Below are positions 34,335 through 45,106 of a stretch of 64,000 nt of DNA, piece by piece (the stretch's first letter is position 1; every line of letters starts with the position of its first letter). The position numbers were made by a program, and so were the translations under genes. This DNA comes from Chamaecyparis obtusa. Taxonomy: Eukaryota; Streptophyta; Pinopsida; Cupressales; Cupressaceae. The notes beneath the pieces were generated by a model, which did no database searches, had not been told where the DNA came from, and saw only the letters and a program-made list of their open reading frames with translations. The DNA is taken from assembly GCA_027943335.1 (NCBI GenBank), contig BSBK01009269.1, positions 124,001-188,000 of the forward strand. Direction: 5' to 3'.

Positions 34335-35771
34335 CCAAGGTCCTTAATGCACTCTCCAAAGGTTCACCTAAATAGGTAAATTTTCTTTTGTTAAAAGTGG
34401 AGAAAAAGGGTTTGGGCTTATTCCCATTAGCATTATTGTTGGAATTGTTATTGGAATTATTGGAATTAAATGGAGCTTTGTTTGATTGATTGACATTATT
34501 TGAAGAGTTAGCTCCATATGGTAAGGTAAAATGGGTTGCCTTCAAGTTGTGGGCCTCCACAACTCCATAATTCACAAGGTTTTTGTTGTTATTCTTTATT
34601 CATGACTTAGATTTATCATTGTAATTATTGGACCCTTGATTATTGACATATTTAGGAACATAATTATTGTTGTTCTTGTTGTTGTTGGTGTTATTGGATT
34701 TGTTATCTTTAAATAATTTTATCTCACCTCTCTTGACCAATACATCCTCAATCTTGATCTCATTTTCGATGAGTTTTTCAAATGTTGGGGGACATTGGAG
34801 TTGTAATCTATAATTCATTTCCGTGGTCAAATTGTTTGTGAAGATTTCCATCTTCTCTTTCTCAGGGATACTTCGTGGATACCTTGTGAAAATGGTCCTC
34901 CACCTTTGTAGGAATCCTAAGAAGGATTCTCCATCTTTCTGTTTGGTATCACACAACTTGAGCATGGTAATTTCATGCTTAATGTTATAAGAATAATGGG
35001 TCACAAACTTGGAGGCTAACTCCTCAAAGGTCTTTATTCCTTGGGGTAGTTTTGAAAACCACTCTATGGTGGGACCTCCTAAGCTCCTAGGAAAGAGTCT
35101 CATTAGGTATGTATCATTATGCATGAACTCAATGCTTAGGGCACAAAACTCCCTTAGATGATCATGTGGGTCTGTTTACCCATATATTTATCATACTTAG
35201 GAAAAATGGTATTAAAAGGAAAAGATACCATAACTAAGCTTTTGTCAAATGGAAAAGGACATAAAGCTTCAATAGAAAAGGCCTTAGGTTTAGCTGCCTT
35301 TTTCATGGTATCAATTTGTTCTTGGAAGGCCTTTATTTTCCTAGTCATGGCATTCATGGGGTTATCTTTCTCTTGGTCTTTCTTAAGTTGTTCTATGTCG
35401 AAATCATGGGGAAGCTTTACTCCCACTTGAGCTAGGTTTAGGAAAAACTTCTCCCTATCCTTATCTATTAATTTCTCCATGACCTCTAGGAATTCTTGAT
35501 CTTGAGCTACTCTCTCAACCTTTTCTTCAAGTGTTTCTTTGGGATTATGATTGGCATTTTTGATGTTATGATTATTTCCTCCTTGTTGATAATTATGATA
35601 TGTGGAGTTTCTATCCATTTCTCCAAGTCTTTTTTCAAATAAGTTTGGGAAACTTTCATCTTGATTAGAACCTTTGAAAAGAATTTGGTACTCTTGTCCT
35701 TCATTTGCAACAAGAGTGCTATCTCCTTGTAAAGATACCTTATATGTGTGGGACCACGTGGAAACCAACAT
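34335..35771 (-). pseudogene. E1 gag, 5' part
   Basis: Frame pieces at 35154-35771, 34600-35124 and 34335-34575 align with E2 gag in order: FDIEQLKKDQEKDNP and IEALCPFPFDKSLVM, then FPRSLGGPTIEWFSKLP and FLGFLQRWRTIFTRYP, then the Asn-rich spacer and YLGEPLESALRTLV. A frameshift at about 35130-35150 and a TGA at about 34600 break it. The protein continues in 16645 and below, on the far side of E2. Confidence 0.9.
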
Positions 35772-36953
35772 CCAACAAGGGTTTGATTTGGAGTGATCCT
35801 TGATTCGAGAATTGTTGATTTTAAATTGAAGAGATTAAAAATGTAAGATGAACTTTCAATGGATATCTCTTTCACTTGTTTATGTATTTCAAACACAACA
35901 ATCACACATTCACTTGTCTCTTTTTACCCACTTAACACAAAATGTTTGATTTGAAAGAACGTTGTCACGGGTTTTGCACAAAAAGAAACTTCAAGCACCT
36001 ACCTAGCACAAGATTTGGTTCGTAAACATGGCTCTAAAAGGTGGTCTTGCTATTTTATCAAGGATTTAATATAGATTCCATTCAAAATGGATCTTAAAAT
36101 TTCATGCCCCAAGTATGTGAAGGGGCTTCCCACCACTGGTATATCAGAGTTTTGTGCAATCCGTGAGGACTACTCGAGGAAGTTCAAAAATTTAAAATCC
36201 TTTTGTCACACACCCCATTAAGGATGTATGCATTTTGTTTTATAGTGGGTTCGATTCTCGCAACAAAAGAAAGTGTATCCCACTTTGGGTTGTCCCTCTC
36301 ACCAGCCTCGTTAAGGCAATTTCTTAGGAGGCGAGCCCACTAATGTTCTAGCATGTTCATGTAAAGCAAGGAAATAGAGTTAAGAACAAGTTTTTGGGAA
36401 TTTGGTTCACCAAAAGGTGAAGAGCATATCCCTAACTTTTCCTTAATTTTCCAAACACAATAAACAATGTTCAATTCCTTCACCCACTAACTATAGAGAA
36501 TTGAGTATTTCTACTCTCTTCTACAAACAAGGGGCTTTGATTTTATGTGCTTGATTCCTCAACCTTTCTTCTTAATTAAAAAGTTCAACACCTTTGGCAT
36601 TTTGATTCACTAGAAGAAGTGAAGAGCATAGGCCTAAATGCTAAACTTTCCAAACAAAGATAGGTTGTTTTGTAATTACTAGATTTCCAAATGCACCAAT
36701 GCCACAATTTAAGGGAAGATATTCACTAGTTTGAGTCTTACCTTTCTTTGTAGCTAGCAAAGGCTAGGAGCATTTTTGAGTGATTTTTCCATTTTTAGCT
36801 TACCTTGGCTATAGTTCCTTTCCAATGCACTTTTCCTCCAATAAAGTTAGTCAAAAAAAATAACCACAATGAAGGAAACCAAAAATTAAATTGAAGAAGC
36901 AAAGATTGAATTGAATCTAAGGCCTTATTTGCAAATTTTAAGAAAAACTTGAT
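35772..36953 (-). other. E1 leader between small ORF and gag
   Basis: No gene supported. It contains the leader block shared with E2 (35950-36720), an additional stretch resembling part of that block (36400-36480 and 36600-36640 both contain GAAGAGCATA), and AT-rich DNA. Confidence 0.6.
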
Positions 36954-37169
36954 TTAAGGTGAGAAAATCCAATTGAGTGAGACAAACTTAGTTTTATATG
37001 CTTCTACAATTTTAAGGTAGTTCTCATAAACTTGATTTTCCTCCACTTGTGAATCCTTAAGAATCGATTTGATGTGAACAAAGTTCTCCTTCTTGATTTT
37101 CTTAGTCAAAGCCTTCCCTTCTTAATTAAATCTACTCTCTGGTTTCTTCACCTTTCTATGATCAGACAT
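36954..37169 (-). pseudogene. E1 copy of the conserved leader ORF, one internal stop
   Basis: Same length (71 codons plus TAA) and position as the E2 leader ORF. It begins MSDHRKVKKPESR and ends AYKTKFVSLNWIFSP. Codon 16 is TAA where E2 has Leu (a Leu TTA would differ by one base). The rest is open and aligned without gaps, 34 of 71 residues identical. Conservation of protein while the surrounding DNA has diverged suggests it was translated. Confidence 0.65.
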
Positions 37170-37199
37170 CCTATAGAGTCATGAAAATCATTTTACCAC

Positions 37200-37640
37200 A
37201 GTCAGATTATGCAAATTAACAATTTCTGCAAAAGCGCTCCTATAATGCTTAAAAGTGATATTTTATTGTTTGAAAGCGTTGCTAATTTGATTAAAAGCGT
37301 TGTTTTAACTTTGTTAGAAAACTCAAAAGTGCACAAATAACTAATAAAAGCACTGCAGAATATAGCGAAGGTGGTAAAAATGCAGTAGAAGCGCTCAGTA
37401 GAATAACAAAAGCGCTCAGGAGTCAGGGAAAATGCGGTGTGGATTCATGCAAAGGCACTGTAAGAATGATAGACAGAAAATAGAAAGAGTGAAAGCGTCA
37501 CAGATCAACGCAAAGGTGCACAACTTTGTTGTGAAAGTGCCAAAACAGTGCTGGAAAGCGCCATTTAATCGTGCAAAAGTGTTGTTTAATCTGTCAAAAG
37601 TGATGTTTCCTAAAAAACTTGAGAGTTAAACATGTGCAAA
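37200..37640. repeat. E1 leader AAAGCGCT-type motif array
   Basis: Words such as AAAAGCGCT, AAAAGTGCA, GAAAGCGTT and AAAGCGCC recur every 15-30 bases between the leader ORF and primer site. A matching array (AAAAGCACTG, AAAAGTGCA, TAAGTGCTACA) lies in the E3 PMD intron (43960-44290). Confidence 0.65.
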
Positions 37641-37689
37641 TTTGATAAAAATGAGATAATTCTAAGCATTTAGTAAAGTGAAGCATTCT

Positions 37690-37707
37690 GCCCCACGGTG
37701 GGTGCCA
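37690..37707 (-). other. E1 primer binding site
   Basis: TGGCACCCACCGTGGGGC in the element's sense, three bases inside the LTR. It differs from the E2 site by one transition. Confidence 0.85.
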
Positions 37708-37710
37708 TTT

Positions 37711-38588
37711 TGTGTACAAAGAAATGTACCTTCATAGGATTAGTATTGAGCAATAAATGAAATAGAAACTAAATAAACCACAATATAGCAACTATTTAGC
37801 AAATGAAAGATCAATTGAGCATCCTATAGCTCTCTATCTAAGAGTATTAATAGAAGCTCTCAGCAAGCTACCATCAATGACAGTCCTAAAATGAGAAATG
37901 ATAAAGATTAAGCTAAAGCTAACAATTATTTCAAATTGAATGCTAATTAAGCTCTTAAAATGCCTTTCTAGCTATAAAATGCAAGAGGTTTGATGCAATT
38001 CTCAAATGTGTGGTTATGAATTACGATTGATTTTAGTCTTCTTTTTATAGATTTTCCCAATGGTAGGGGGTGTAGTGTAGTTGATCATGATTAAGGCTTG
38101 GTTGAGTCCTTGGTTCCACCCTTTGAAGACAATGCAAAGTTTGTGTCCTCAAAGCTTGGGACAAGTAGACAAGCTCAATGGACAAGATTCTCTTTCACTT
38201 TGAGTGATTGAGATTGAATTTGGCTCGATCTATGTGAATGCCTTTCCTCAAATCATATTGGTTGATTGAATTTCCTCCCCTTTGTGGTTGTTGAGGGAAA
38301 TTAGAATTTATTAGTTGATTTTAATTCATTTATTTAGCCATGTACCTCTTGATTGGGTTGAATTTGATTTAATCCAAACTATACAATTAATAGAATTAAT
38401 TGCACTTTGATTTGATTTCATTTGATAAAAATGCTCTTAATTTTGATTTATCTTGAATTAAGACTTGATTTTAATTTTGATTGGCTAATTATGCATTGTG
38501 ATTCAATTACTTTGATCTTGTCCTTGATTTTCTTTGATTTGACTTGATTTATCATTAAATTGTCTTTGTCCATTTTCAAGTGATTATA
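37711..38588 (-). repeat. E1 5' LTR
   Basis: The plus-strand start TGTGTACAAAG and end GTGATTATA match, in reverse complement, the E3 3' LTR at 45107-45963. The outer TG is decayed to TA. A TATA box CTATAAAAAG on the minus strand (38042-38050) sits about 540 bases into the LTR. Confidence 0.87.
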
Positions 38589-38773
38589 GTGAAAACCTAG
38601 CAAATAGGCACCTTGGTAGAAAAAAAAAGAAGAAAAAGCTTGAAAAATAGAAAAAAAGAGCAACTCCATTCAATTAGTGAAAACCTGGTAAATAGGCATC
38701 ATTGAAAGTCCAAGTCAGTCTCATACCTAGTGGTCATCCTTGTAAATATTGTATTTGCTAGCATTTGTATATA

Positions 38774-39692
38774 TGATGCAGGGGCATTCTTGGTCCTCTG
38801 TGAATCTGCATGGGAGGTGTGTGTTTGGATGGTGTTACTCAATTACAGCCTTAACTGATGGTCTCGGTTATTGAAGGAAGCTCGACCGTTGAAGGAACTC
38901 GGTGGAAATTATGGTGCTCGGTGGAACTGTGGTCAGTGATGCTTATGTTGCTCGGTGTTGCTTATCTTGGTTGGTTGTGTCACTGTTGCTCGGTTGTTTC
39001 TCTGGCGCTCGGTAGTTGGTCTTACCGACTAGAGTTCTGTGTGATTTGTTGGGCTGACTTGGTGCATTTATTGTTGGCAGCTTTTGTTATAGGCTGACAT
39101 GTTGAATTTAATGTTTGTAAGGCTATTTGAGAGCCGACTTGTTTTACATTTAATATTTGTTAGGAGGAGTTAATGGTTTCATCCAACCAACTTGTGGCTG
39201 ATGATGAGTATTTATAGGATGTTTGGGTAGTTTTTTAGGGACAAGAGGACTTAGAGATAGATAGCAGTAGATCTAGATGATCACATAGGAGATTCTGATA
39301 GCAAATTTGAGTGGTGAAGTTGTGGAAAAGATCCTATGAGATCTTGCATATCAGATTGATATCTGATAGTTTGTGTTAGCAGAGCTAGTGGTTGAGGCTT
39401 GGAAACAAGGAGATTTCTTGGAGGCTTGCGAGCTCAAGTTTAGATCTACCTTAGGGTTTTCATCAATTGCTGATTATTTTCAGAGTTGAACTAGCTAGAG
39501 TTGTATTGGATCTTGTTGATCTTGCAGAATTACTTCTGATTGTAATTGGCCCTAACCTGGAAGGCATTATAGCCGGGCATGTTACTGAAAATTGAGTTGA
39601 AAACATTTGTGTGTTGAGTTATCCACTGTGTTGTTCTAAAGCTTCAAGGTTGGATTGTCCTTAATTGGATCCTCCTACCTTGATTTGCATCA
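38774..39692 (+). mobile_element. Ty1/copia-type solo LTR inside E3
   Basis: Starts TGATGCAGGGG and ends TTTGCATCA, with the duplication ATATA on both sides (38769-38773, 39693-39697). Removing it joins GCATTTGTATATA to TTGCATAATAAA, as in the uninterrupted E1 (about 3176-3200). It is related to the copia LTR at 46121-46785, which shares similar ends and the CCTGGAAGGC region. It contains several CTCGGT words. No recognisable coding sequence. Confidence 0.88.
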
Positions 39693-41834
39693 ATATATTG
39701 CATAATAAACCCCACAGTTGCATTTGCAAGTACCTAAAGATTTCATCACCAATCTAATCTACAAAATGTCCCAAGTCCAACAACATAATCACATCAAATT
39801 GGGGGAAAATCTACTCTAAAGGAGGAAGGATTCATCAAAGAAAACATTAATTTGACATCAAATCATTTCATCAAAGCATAAGAGAAACACTTACCCAATC
39901 AATCCTAATCCAAACATCAAACAAACACAAAATTTTAATCCAAGATCTCACAAAGACCTTATCTTTATCATGATTAAAAGTATGAAATGGATGGAACTAT
40001 ACTTGAAATATGGATTTGAAAAATGATGCAAAATTTTTCTAAGTGTTGACTTGATTGATGAAATCATGCCTTTCTAGCAAATTGATGAAAGTTTTTAAAC
40101 AAGATAAGCTATGATGAAAACATGATATTTTATTGGTTTCTGAATGAGTGTCTTAAGGTCAAAGTTTTAAAGTATATATTATTTATCTAAGGACATGATC
40201 ATCAAAGAATCATCGAGGACATGTACATATGGAAAAAATGAGATCTTTGTTTGTTTACGCAACATGATACCTTGGATATTTTGATGTTAAATATCATAAT
40301 ACCAAAATCAACTTGCAACATAGAATCTAATGAAATTGGTATTCATACTCTCATGATTGATTTCAATTAGTGATAGTTGTACCAAGGAATGGAAGGAACC
40401 ATGCAAAAGGAAAGAAGTATTCATATCATCATAGTTGAACTAGTGGTGGTTGTACTAATTTCAAGGTTCCAAAACTACTCAATGATGAATATAAGCTCCT
40501 AATTTGTGAATAGTGACAGCTAGCTACATCCATCCTAGATTAAATGCATTGATTTTTTTTTCTTAGATCGAAAATTAGAAATTGGAAAAGAGAAAAGAAA
40601 GGGGGTAGAGTTAATAAAAAATCAAATGTTCATCAAAAACTTTATGTGATAGAGTGTGTTGGAAATCAAAATAAAAAAAAACAAAGGTGCCTTGCATTAG
40701 ATTAATTACATTTGTTAGATTCATTTCATTCATTGTAATCTTGCATCCATTTAGGACATTAACCCAAGTTCATTTAAATTGCATTGCATTAGCTTGCATT
40801 CATTTTAGTTCGTTCCATTTAGCCACATTAATTGCATTCATTTTAAAATCAAATCTTTCATTATCATTATAGTTCATATCCATTAAATTCATTTAAATTA
40901 CATTTGCTTTATTTTGCATTCATTTTAAAATCAAATCCTTGCATTCATTATCATTTTCACCATATCATTAAGTTCAATTAAGATAACAGTTACATTAGTT
41001 TGCATTCATTGATTAATTCTCATCTTTTAGTTGCATTAATTACATCATTAAGACATTATTAATTGCATTGCATTAAGTTCATTTTAAATATTGCATGTCA
41101 TCTCATTGATACATTGCATTTTCATATAGGTGCATTTCATCAAGGTTCATTGCATTTACACATTGAATTATATTAAAAAATAAATGTATTAGGTCATTGC
41201 ATTTACATCATCATTATTAACATCATTAATCCATGTATCATTTATCATTACATATTCATTAATCATTAAAACATCAAAATCCATACATTTACATCTCATT
41301 TACATCCATTACATTTGCATCTCATTTACATCCATTGCATTACATTTCATACATCCATAATGTCAAATAAAAGCATCCATAAGCATCATCACATAGCATT
41401 AATCATTAAATCATTAAATACCATCATCATATATCATAAACATTAAATCATGTATCACATGTATCCATCTACTCTATGTCATAAGTAAGACAATCTCATA
41501 CATAGACATATGCATTCATATCATAAACTGCATTTGAAAAAGCATAAAAACAAAGCATGTAGAGATATAATCATATAGATTTGCATATCACATAAAGCAC
41601 CCGTCAAAGAAGTCCAACACATGATGACATCATATAAAGTAAACCTATCAATAATTATCATAGTCCATGATATCATCAAAGTCCATCAAAATACGTGAAT
41701 CAAAAGTCCATCAAAGTATAATGAGTATCAAACCATAAATACAACATCAACTAATAAAATATTGTGAGTCCAATGTCTCGATATCAAAAATAAACATCAT
41801 AATATACATCAACGAATGAATCAATCATATAATC
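39693..41834. other. E3 non-coding region between solo LTR and PMD gene
   Basis: Reverse-complement equivalent of E1 1283-3200. The conserved block is at about 39700-40540, then comes an array of TTGCATT/CATTAAAT words (40690-41480). No gene supported. Confidence 0.75.
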
Positions 41835-43666
41835 TCAACTGCCAAAACCACCGGCACCATCAAGATCAGGACCAGGATCAGGACCTCTACTCGAGCTCGC
41901 ATGTAGCCTGTGCTAACTCATGGTAGCCATGAAGGCCTGCATCATACTACCCAGCTGATTGACCTACTACCTAATCTCTGATACATCAGACTGTAAAACC
42001 TAAACATCAGCAATAGACGTTGGAGCCTCTGTTGGAGTCTATGCAGGAGGAGCCTATGGAAGAGCTTGTACAGGAGGAGCCTGTGGTAGAGCCATAGAAG
42101 AAGATGGAATCGAAGAAGATGGAATAGAAGAGGATGGAAGAACAAAAGAAGATGGAATCTGTGGAGGAATAGGACCCTGTGGAGGAGGAGGTGCTAGAGG
42201 ACCCTGTGCCTGATAAAGTAAAATTTGTGCTACTTGTGCATCCGCATCAGCAATGACCTATGCACCCACGTGCCTGTATACTCACACTCTGTGCTAGACC
42301 CATCTAGCCAATCGATCCACACTGACTTGATGTAGGGCTCTGAATGGTCCATCCCTCACTCTCACCTAACCACCTCTCATCTGCACACCACTCCTGGGAG
42401 GAATAGGAGCAACAAAAATCAAAGGTATAACAGTCTTGCCTCCTCTATCACCTTGTCTCCCTCATTGGCCATGTCTCCTGCCACCACCATCGCCATCTCC
42501 ACTGTCATCATCTAACTCCTCCTCGATCTCCAACACTGGCTTGACTAGATCGGTGAACCTGGAAAAAGGGTTCTGAGCAAACCATTGTGCGTAATCATTT
42601 GTCATCCCAACATCAACTATATGGTCTCTCATATCCCACACAAGGTGGGGAGACTGCAAAACCTTATCATGGGTTATCCTGTAGTCAATCTAAGGACCCC
42701 AGAGGGATCTCTCAACTTGCACATGAGCATATAATGCTAAGCCCTGCGACATCTCCTGAATCTAACCAAATTGACATAGAGCTATCAGGAAGCAAAATCT
42801 CTCTATAATCAAGGGCATCCGCCCTATCATCCATCGAGGCATACACATGTACGACAACTCTGCTACATCCTCCAGCCATGCCTCACAACTGATATATTGT
42901 CGCTAGACCACCTGATCAATATCCTTAATAATATGATGTCAGTAGTCTAACTTGCCCAAATGGGCCTACACCACCATAACCTTGTACATCCAGGTGAAAG
43001 GCCAACCTGCATCTCGATGGTGAATAGAGATGTGACGTGTAACAAGAATATGCTCCCATGTCCACAACTAAAGTAGAACCACCCAACATAAAGAGTGGAC
43101 CTATGACGATAAACCACATCATGAAGCTCATGATATAACTAAGCTAAGACACAAGATCCCCAATCAAATCTGCAAGGATGCACAATCAGATCCTCCAAAA
43201 TCCTACCCCAACCAATGACAAATCCATGACCACATTGATTAGGAACCAGAAAACCACCAACAAGTGCATCGAGAACTGTAGGAAGCATAGGAAAAGATGG
43301 AAAATGAGCCCATTGAATGCTCTCATCTCCGATCATGGGATCTGCAAATAAGCATCTGCCTACCGTCCCATCATACACGTGATCGTAATATATTGACTCC
43401 CCATGTGTCGGGATGCGCAGCAACGGATAGACATCCTTAGGAGTGATGGTTATCTCTCCCATTGGCAAGTGAAAGGTATTATGGTCAGAGTGTTAATGCT
43501 TTGCCATAGCTATAAGTAGACCTTGATTCACACGGAATTGAGGGAGAGAGAGAAGGAACAATAGTCCACATCTGCTTATGACTCGATGCTCAGCTCCGCT
43601 CAAGTCATCAATCATCTTGAAAGGTAAAGGATAAAGGCCACAGACACTAATCTTTTTAAGCTCGAC
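41835..43666 (-). pseudogene. E3 antisense plant mobile domain gene, main exon
   Basis: A splice acceptor (CTTTACTTTTGCAG) ends at 43667, in the same codon position as in E2. The exon has SRCGLLFLLSLPQF, the PMD signature GEITITPKDVYPLLRI and IQWAHFPSFPMLP, uninterrupted at the point where the E2 copy carries the solo LTR. The second half (42460-43130) has several frame changes and stops. An acidic piece (DDDSGDGDGGGRR) and a Pro/Gln-rich tail lead to a stop at 41835-41837 after a PGPDLDGAGG end. It is antisense to E3. It is the only copy here whose PMD core is unbroken by an insertion. Confidence 0.83.
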
Positions 43667-43959
43667 CTGCAAAAGTAAAGTTAAACACATCAGATATCAA
43701 AATCGTTACATATTGGATCATCTTAAGTCAATCGAACAACCAACCCTAATCAAACCACAATCAATTTTCATGATTCTATTCAGAGAGGACGGAAAATTTA
43801 TCATCATCTACCATCTAAATCAAGATTGATCATCAAACATTCAATATGACATGACTAGAATTGACATCATACAACTCGTTATTAATCGGACTTACCACCT
43901 AATCCAATCAATGGATTGACGACATCAGACGGATCGAAAAGCTGACTCATAGGCTCACA

Positions 43960-44290
43960 AAATTGACCAAACATGGTACACATGCTATTTTATTGCTTAA
44001 AAGCACTGAAAATCAAACCCACAATTTAAAATATCAAACATGCTACAACAAAGTGTAAGAGCTATAGAACTTAGTACGCACTACAAGAAACCCCTATACA
44101 CGCTGCTAAAAAGATTAAAAGTGCAAACAAGTTTGTAAGTGCTACAGGAAAAGGCAATTGCGCATTGTGCCCTAGTTCTAGCGTTTCTAAGCACTGCTAA
44201 AAGTTGTGTACGCATTGCGGAAAATTGCGGATGCGCAGCAGGATGGGTGTACATGCTATTAAAAGGATTATACATGCTATTTAATTTTAA
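43960..44290. repeat. AAAGTGC/AAGCACTG motif array in E3 PMD intron
   Basis: Imperfect words (AAAAGCACTG, AAAAGTGCA, TACGCAC, GCACTGCTAAAAG) recur every 20-35 bases in the probable intron. They match the E1 leader array. Confidence 0.6.
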
Positions 44291-44369
44291 AAATAAAAAA
44301 TATAAACTTTTTCATAGATAAATCCATTTTTTTCCAAATTAAATGCAAAAATCAAACAAGAAAGGTTGT

Positions 44370-44459
44370 TGGGGTACATATCGGAGGTCCGTAGCCAGGT
44401 GGACACTAATAACGGAGGCCTCACTTGAACCTATGCTCTCGAATTGGGATCACCATCAT
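44370..44459 (-). pseudogene. E3 antisense PMD gene, probable exon 1
   Basis: The frame starts MMVIPIREHRF and later contains YGPPIC, as in E2 (18153). Stops now interrupt it (after RFK and RY). The distance to the acceptor at 43667 is about 0.7 kb, similar to E2. Confidence 0.42.
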
Positions 44460-44536
44460 CAAAAGGCTCAAAGGGGGGTCAAAGTGAAAAGACAAAAGGG
44501 AAGGTAAAAATGAATAGTAAAAAGACCTTTTACCCC

Positions 44537-44544
44537 TATATATA
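44537..44544 (-). promoter_or_regulatory. TATA box upstream of E3 antisense PMD gene
   Basis: GGGCTATATATAGGGG on the minus strand lies about 80 bases before the exon-1 ATG. The flanks match the E2 copy. It faces away from the 3' LTR, so it would drive the antisense transcript. Confidence 0.5.
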
Positions 44545-45092
44545 GCCCAGTTTGACCTAAAAGGGGCATTTTTTACCAAAAAATGACCAGGGACCCAAAT
44601 TTTTCACCCATCCAACCAAATCAAGGGCATTTCTCATCACATCATTGTAAATACATTATCAAAAATGAAATTGAAATTCATTATTAATCGGACTCATTCA
44701 ACACAAATTGATAAAAAATGCAATACCCTTCACTTGGAGGAAATTTCATTTCATTTCTGAGGGGGCATACACTTGGACCATTAGGACCGACATCATAATC
44801 ATCAAATCAGGAGTACGAAATCAAATCAAATCTTACTCTTTCATCAGAAAAATTTTCACTTATCAATTGAAAGGGGCATCAAACATCAAATTAGATCAAA
44901 TCAGGCACCATATCAGACAACCTATCATTAGATCGACCATCAAGGACTTCAAATCAAATGAAACTACATCAATCCCATCATCAAAATGTATATCTTCTAT
45001 CGAGCATTGAATTAGACATCAATTTAAATCAGGGCTTCACATCAAAACGCTCAGGACATTCTTTGAACCGATACGCTTCACACATCGATTCA

Positions 45093-45106
45093 AAGAAGGG
45101 CATTTG
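45093..45106 (+). other. E3 polypurine tract
   Basis: CAAAGAAGGGCATT directly precedes the 3' LTR start TGTAATCACC. Confidence 0.85.

Larger units (their letters stand above)
1..38588 (-). mobile_element. E1: Tat-lineage Ty3/gypsy retrotransposon, 3' end outside window
   Basis: Read on the minus strand from the 5' LTR (37711-38588), it has a primer site, a leader ORF, gag, zinc knuckle/protease, a G-patch segment, RT, archaeal-type RNase H and integrase. Beyond pol lies an opposite-strand PMD ORF. E2 interrupts gag at 34334/16646 and E4 interrupts the protease-to-pol linker at 15544/8521. Across both gaps the protein resumes in homologous order when compared with E2, which proves the nesting. 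The second RNase H and the domain order place it in the Tat group (established family knowledge). The 3' LTR would lie left of base 1. It carries many stops and frameshifts and is older than E2 and E4, which sit inside it. Confidence 0.93.

Noticed and set aside
38589..38708. Junction of E1 LTR and E3 read as the end of a foldback element
   Set aside because: Better explained by insertion of E1 into a relative; the plus-strand sequence after the junction matches the post-pol region of E1 and E2, not an LTR.
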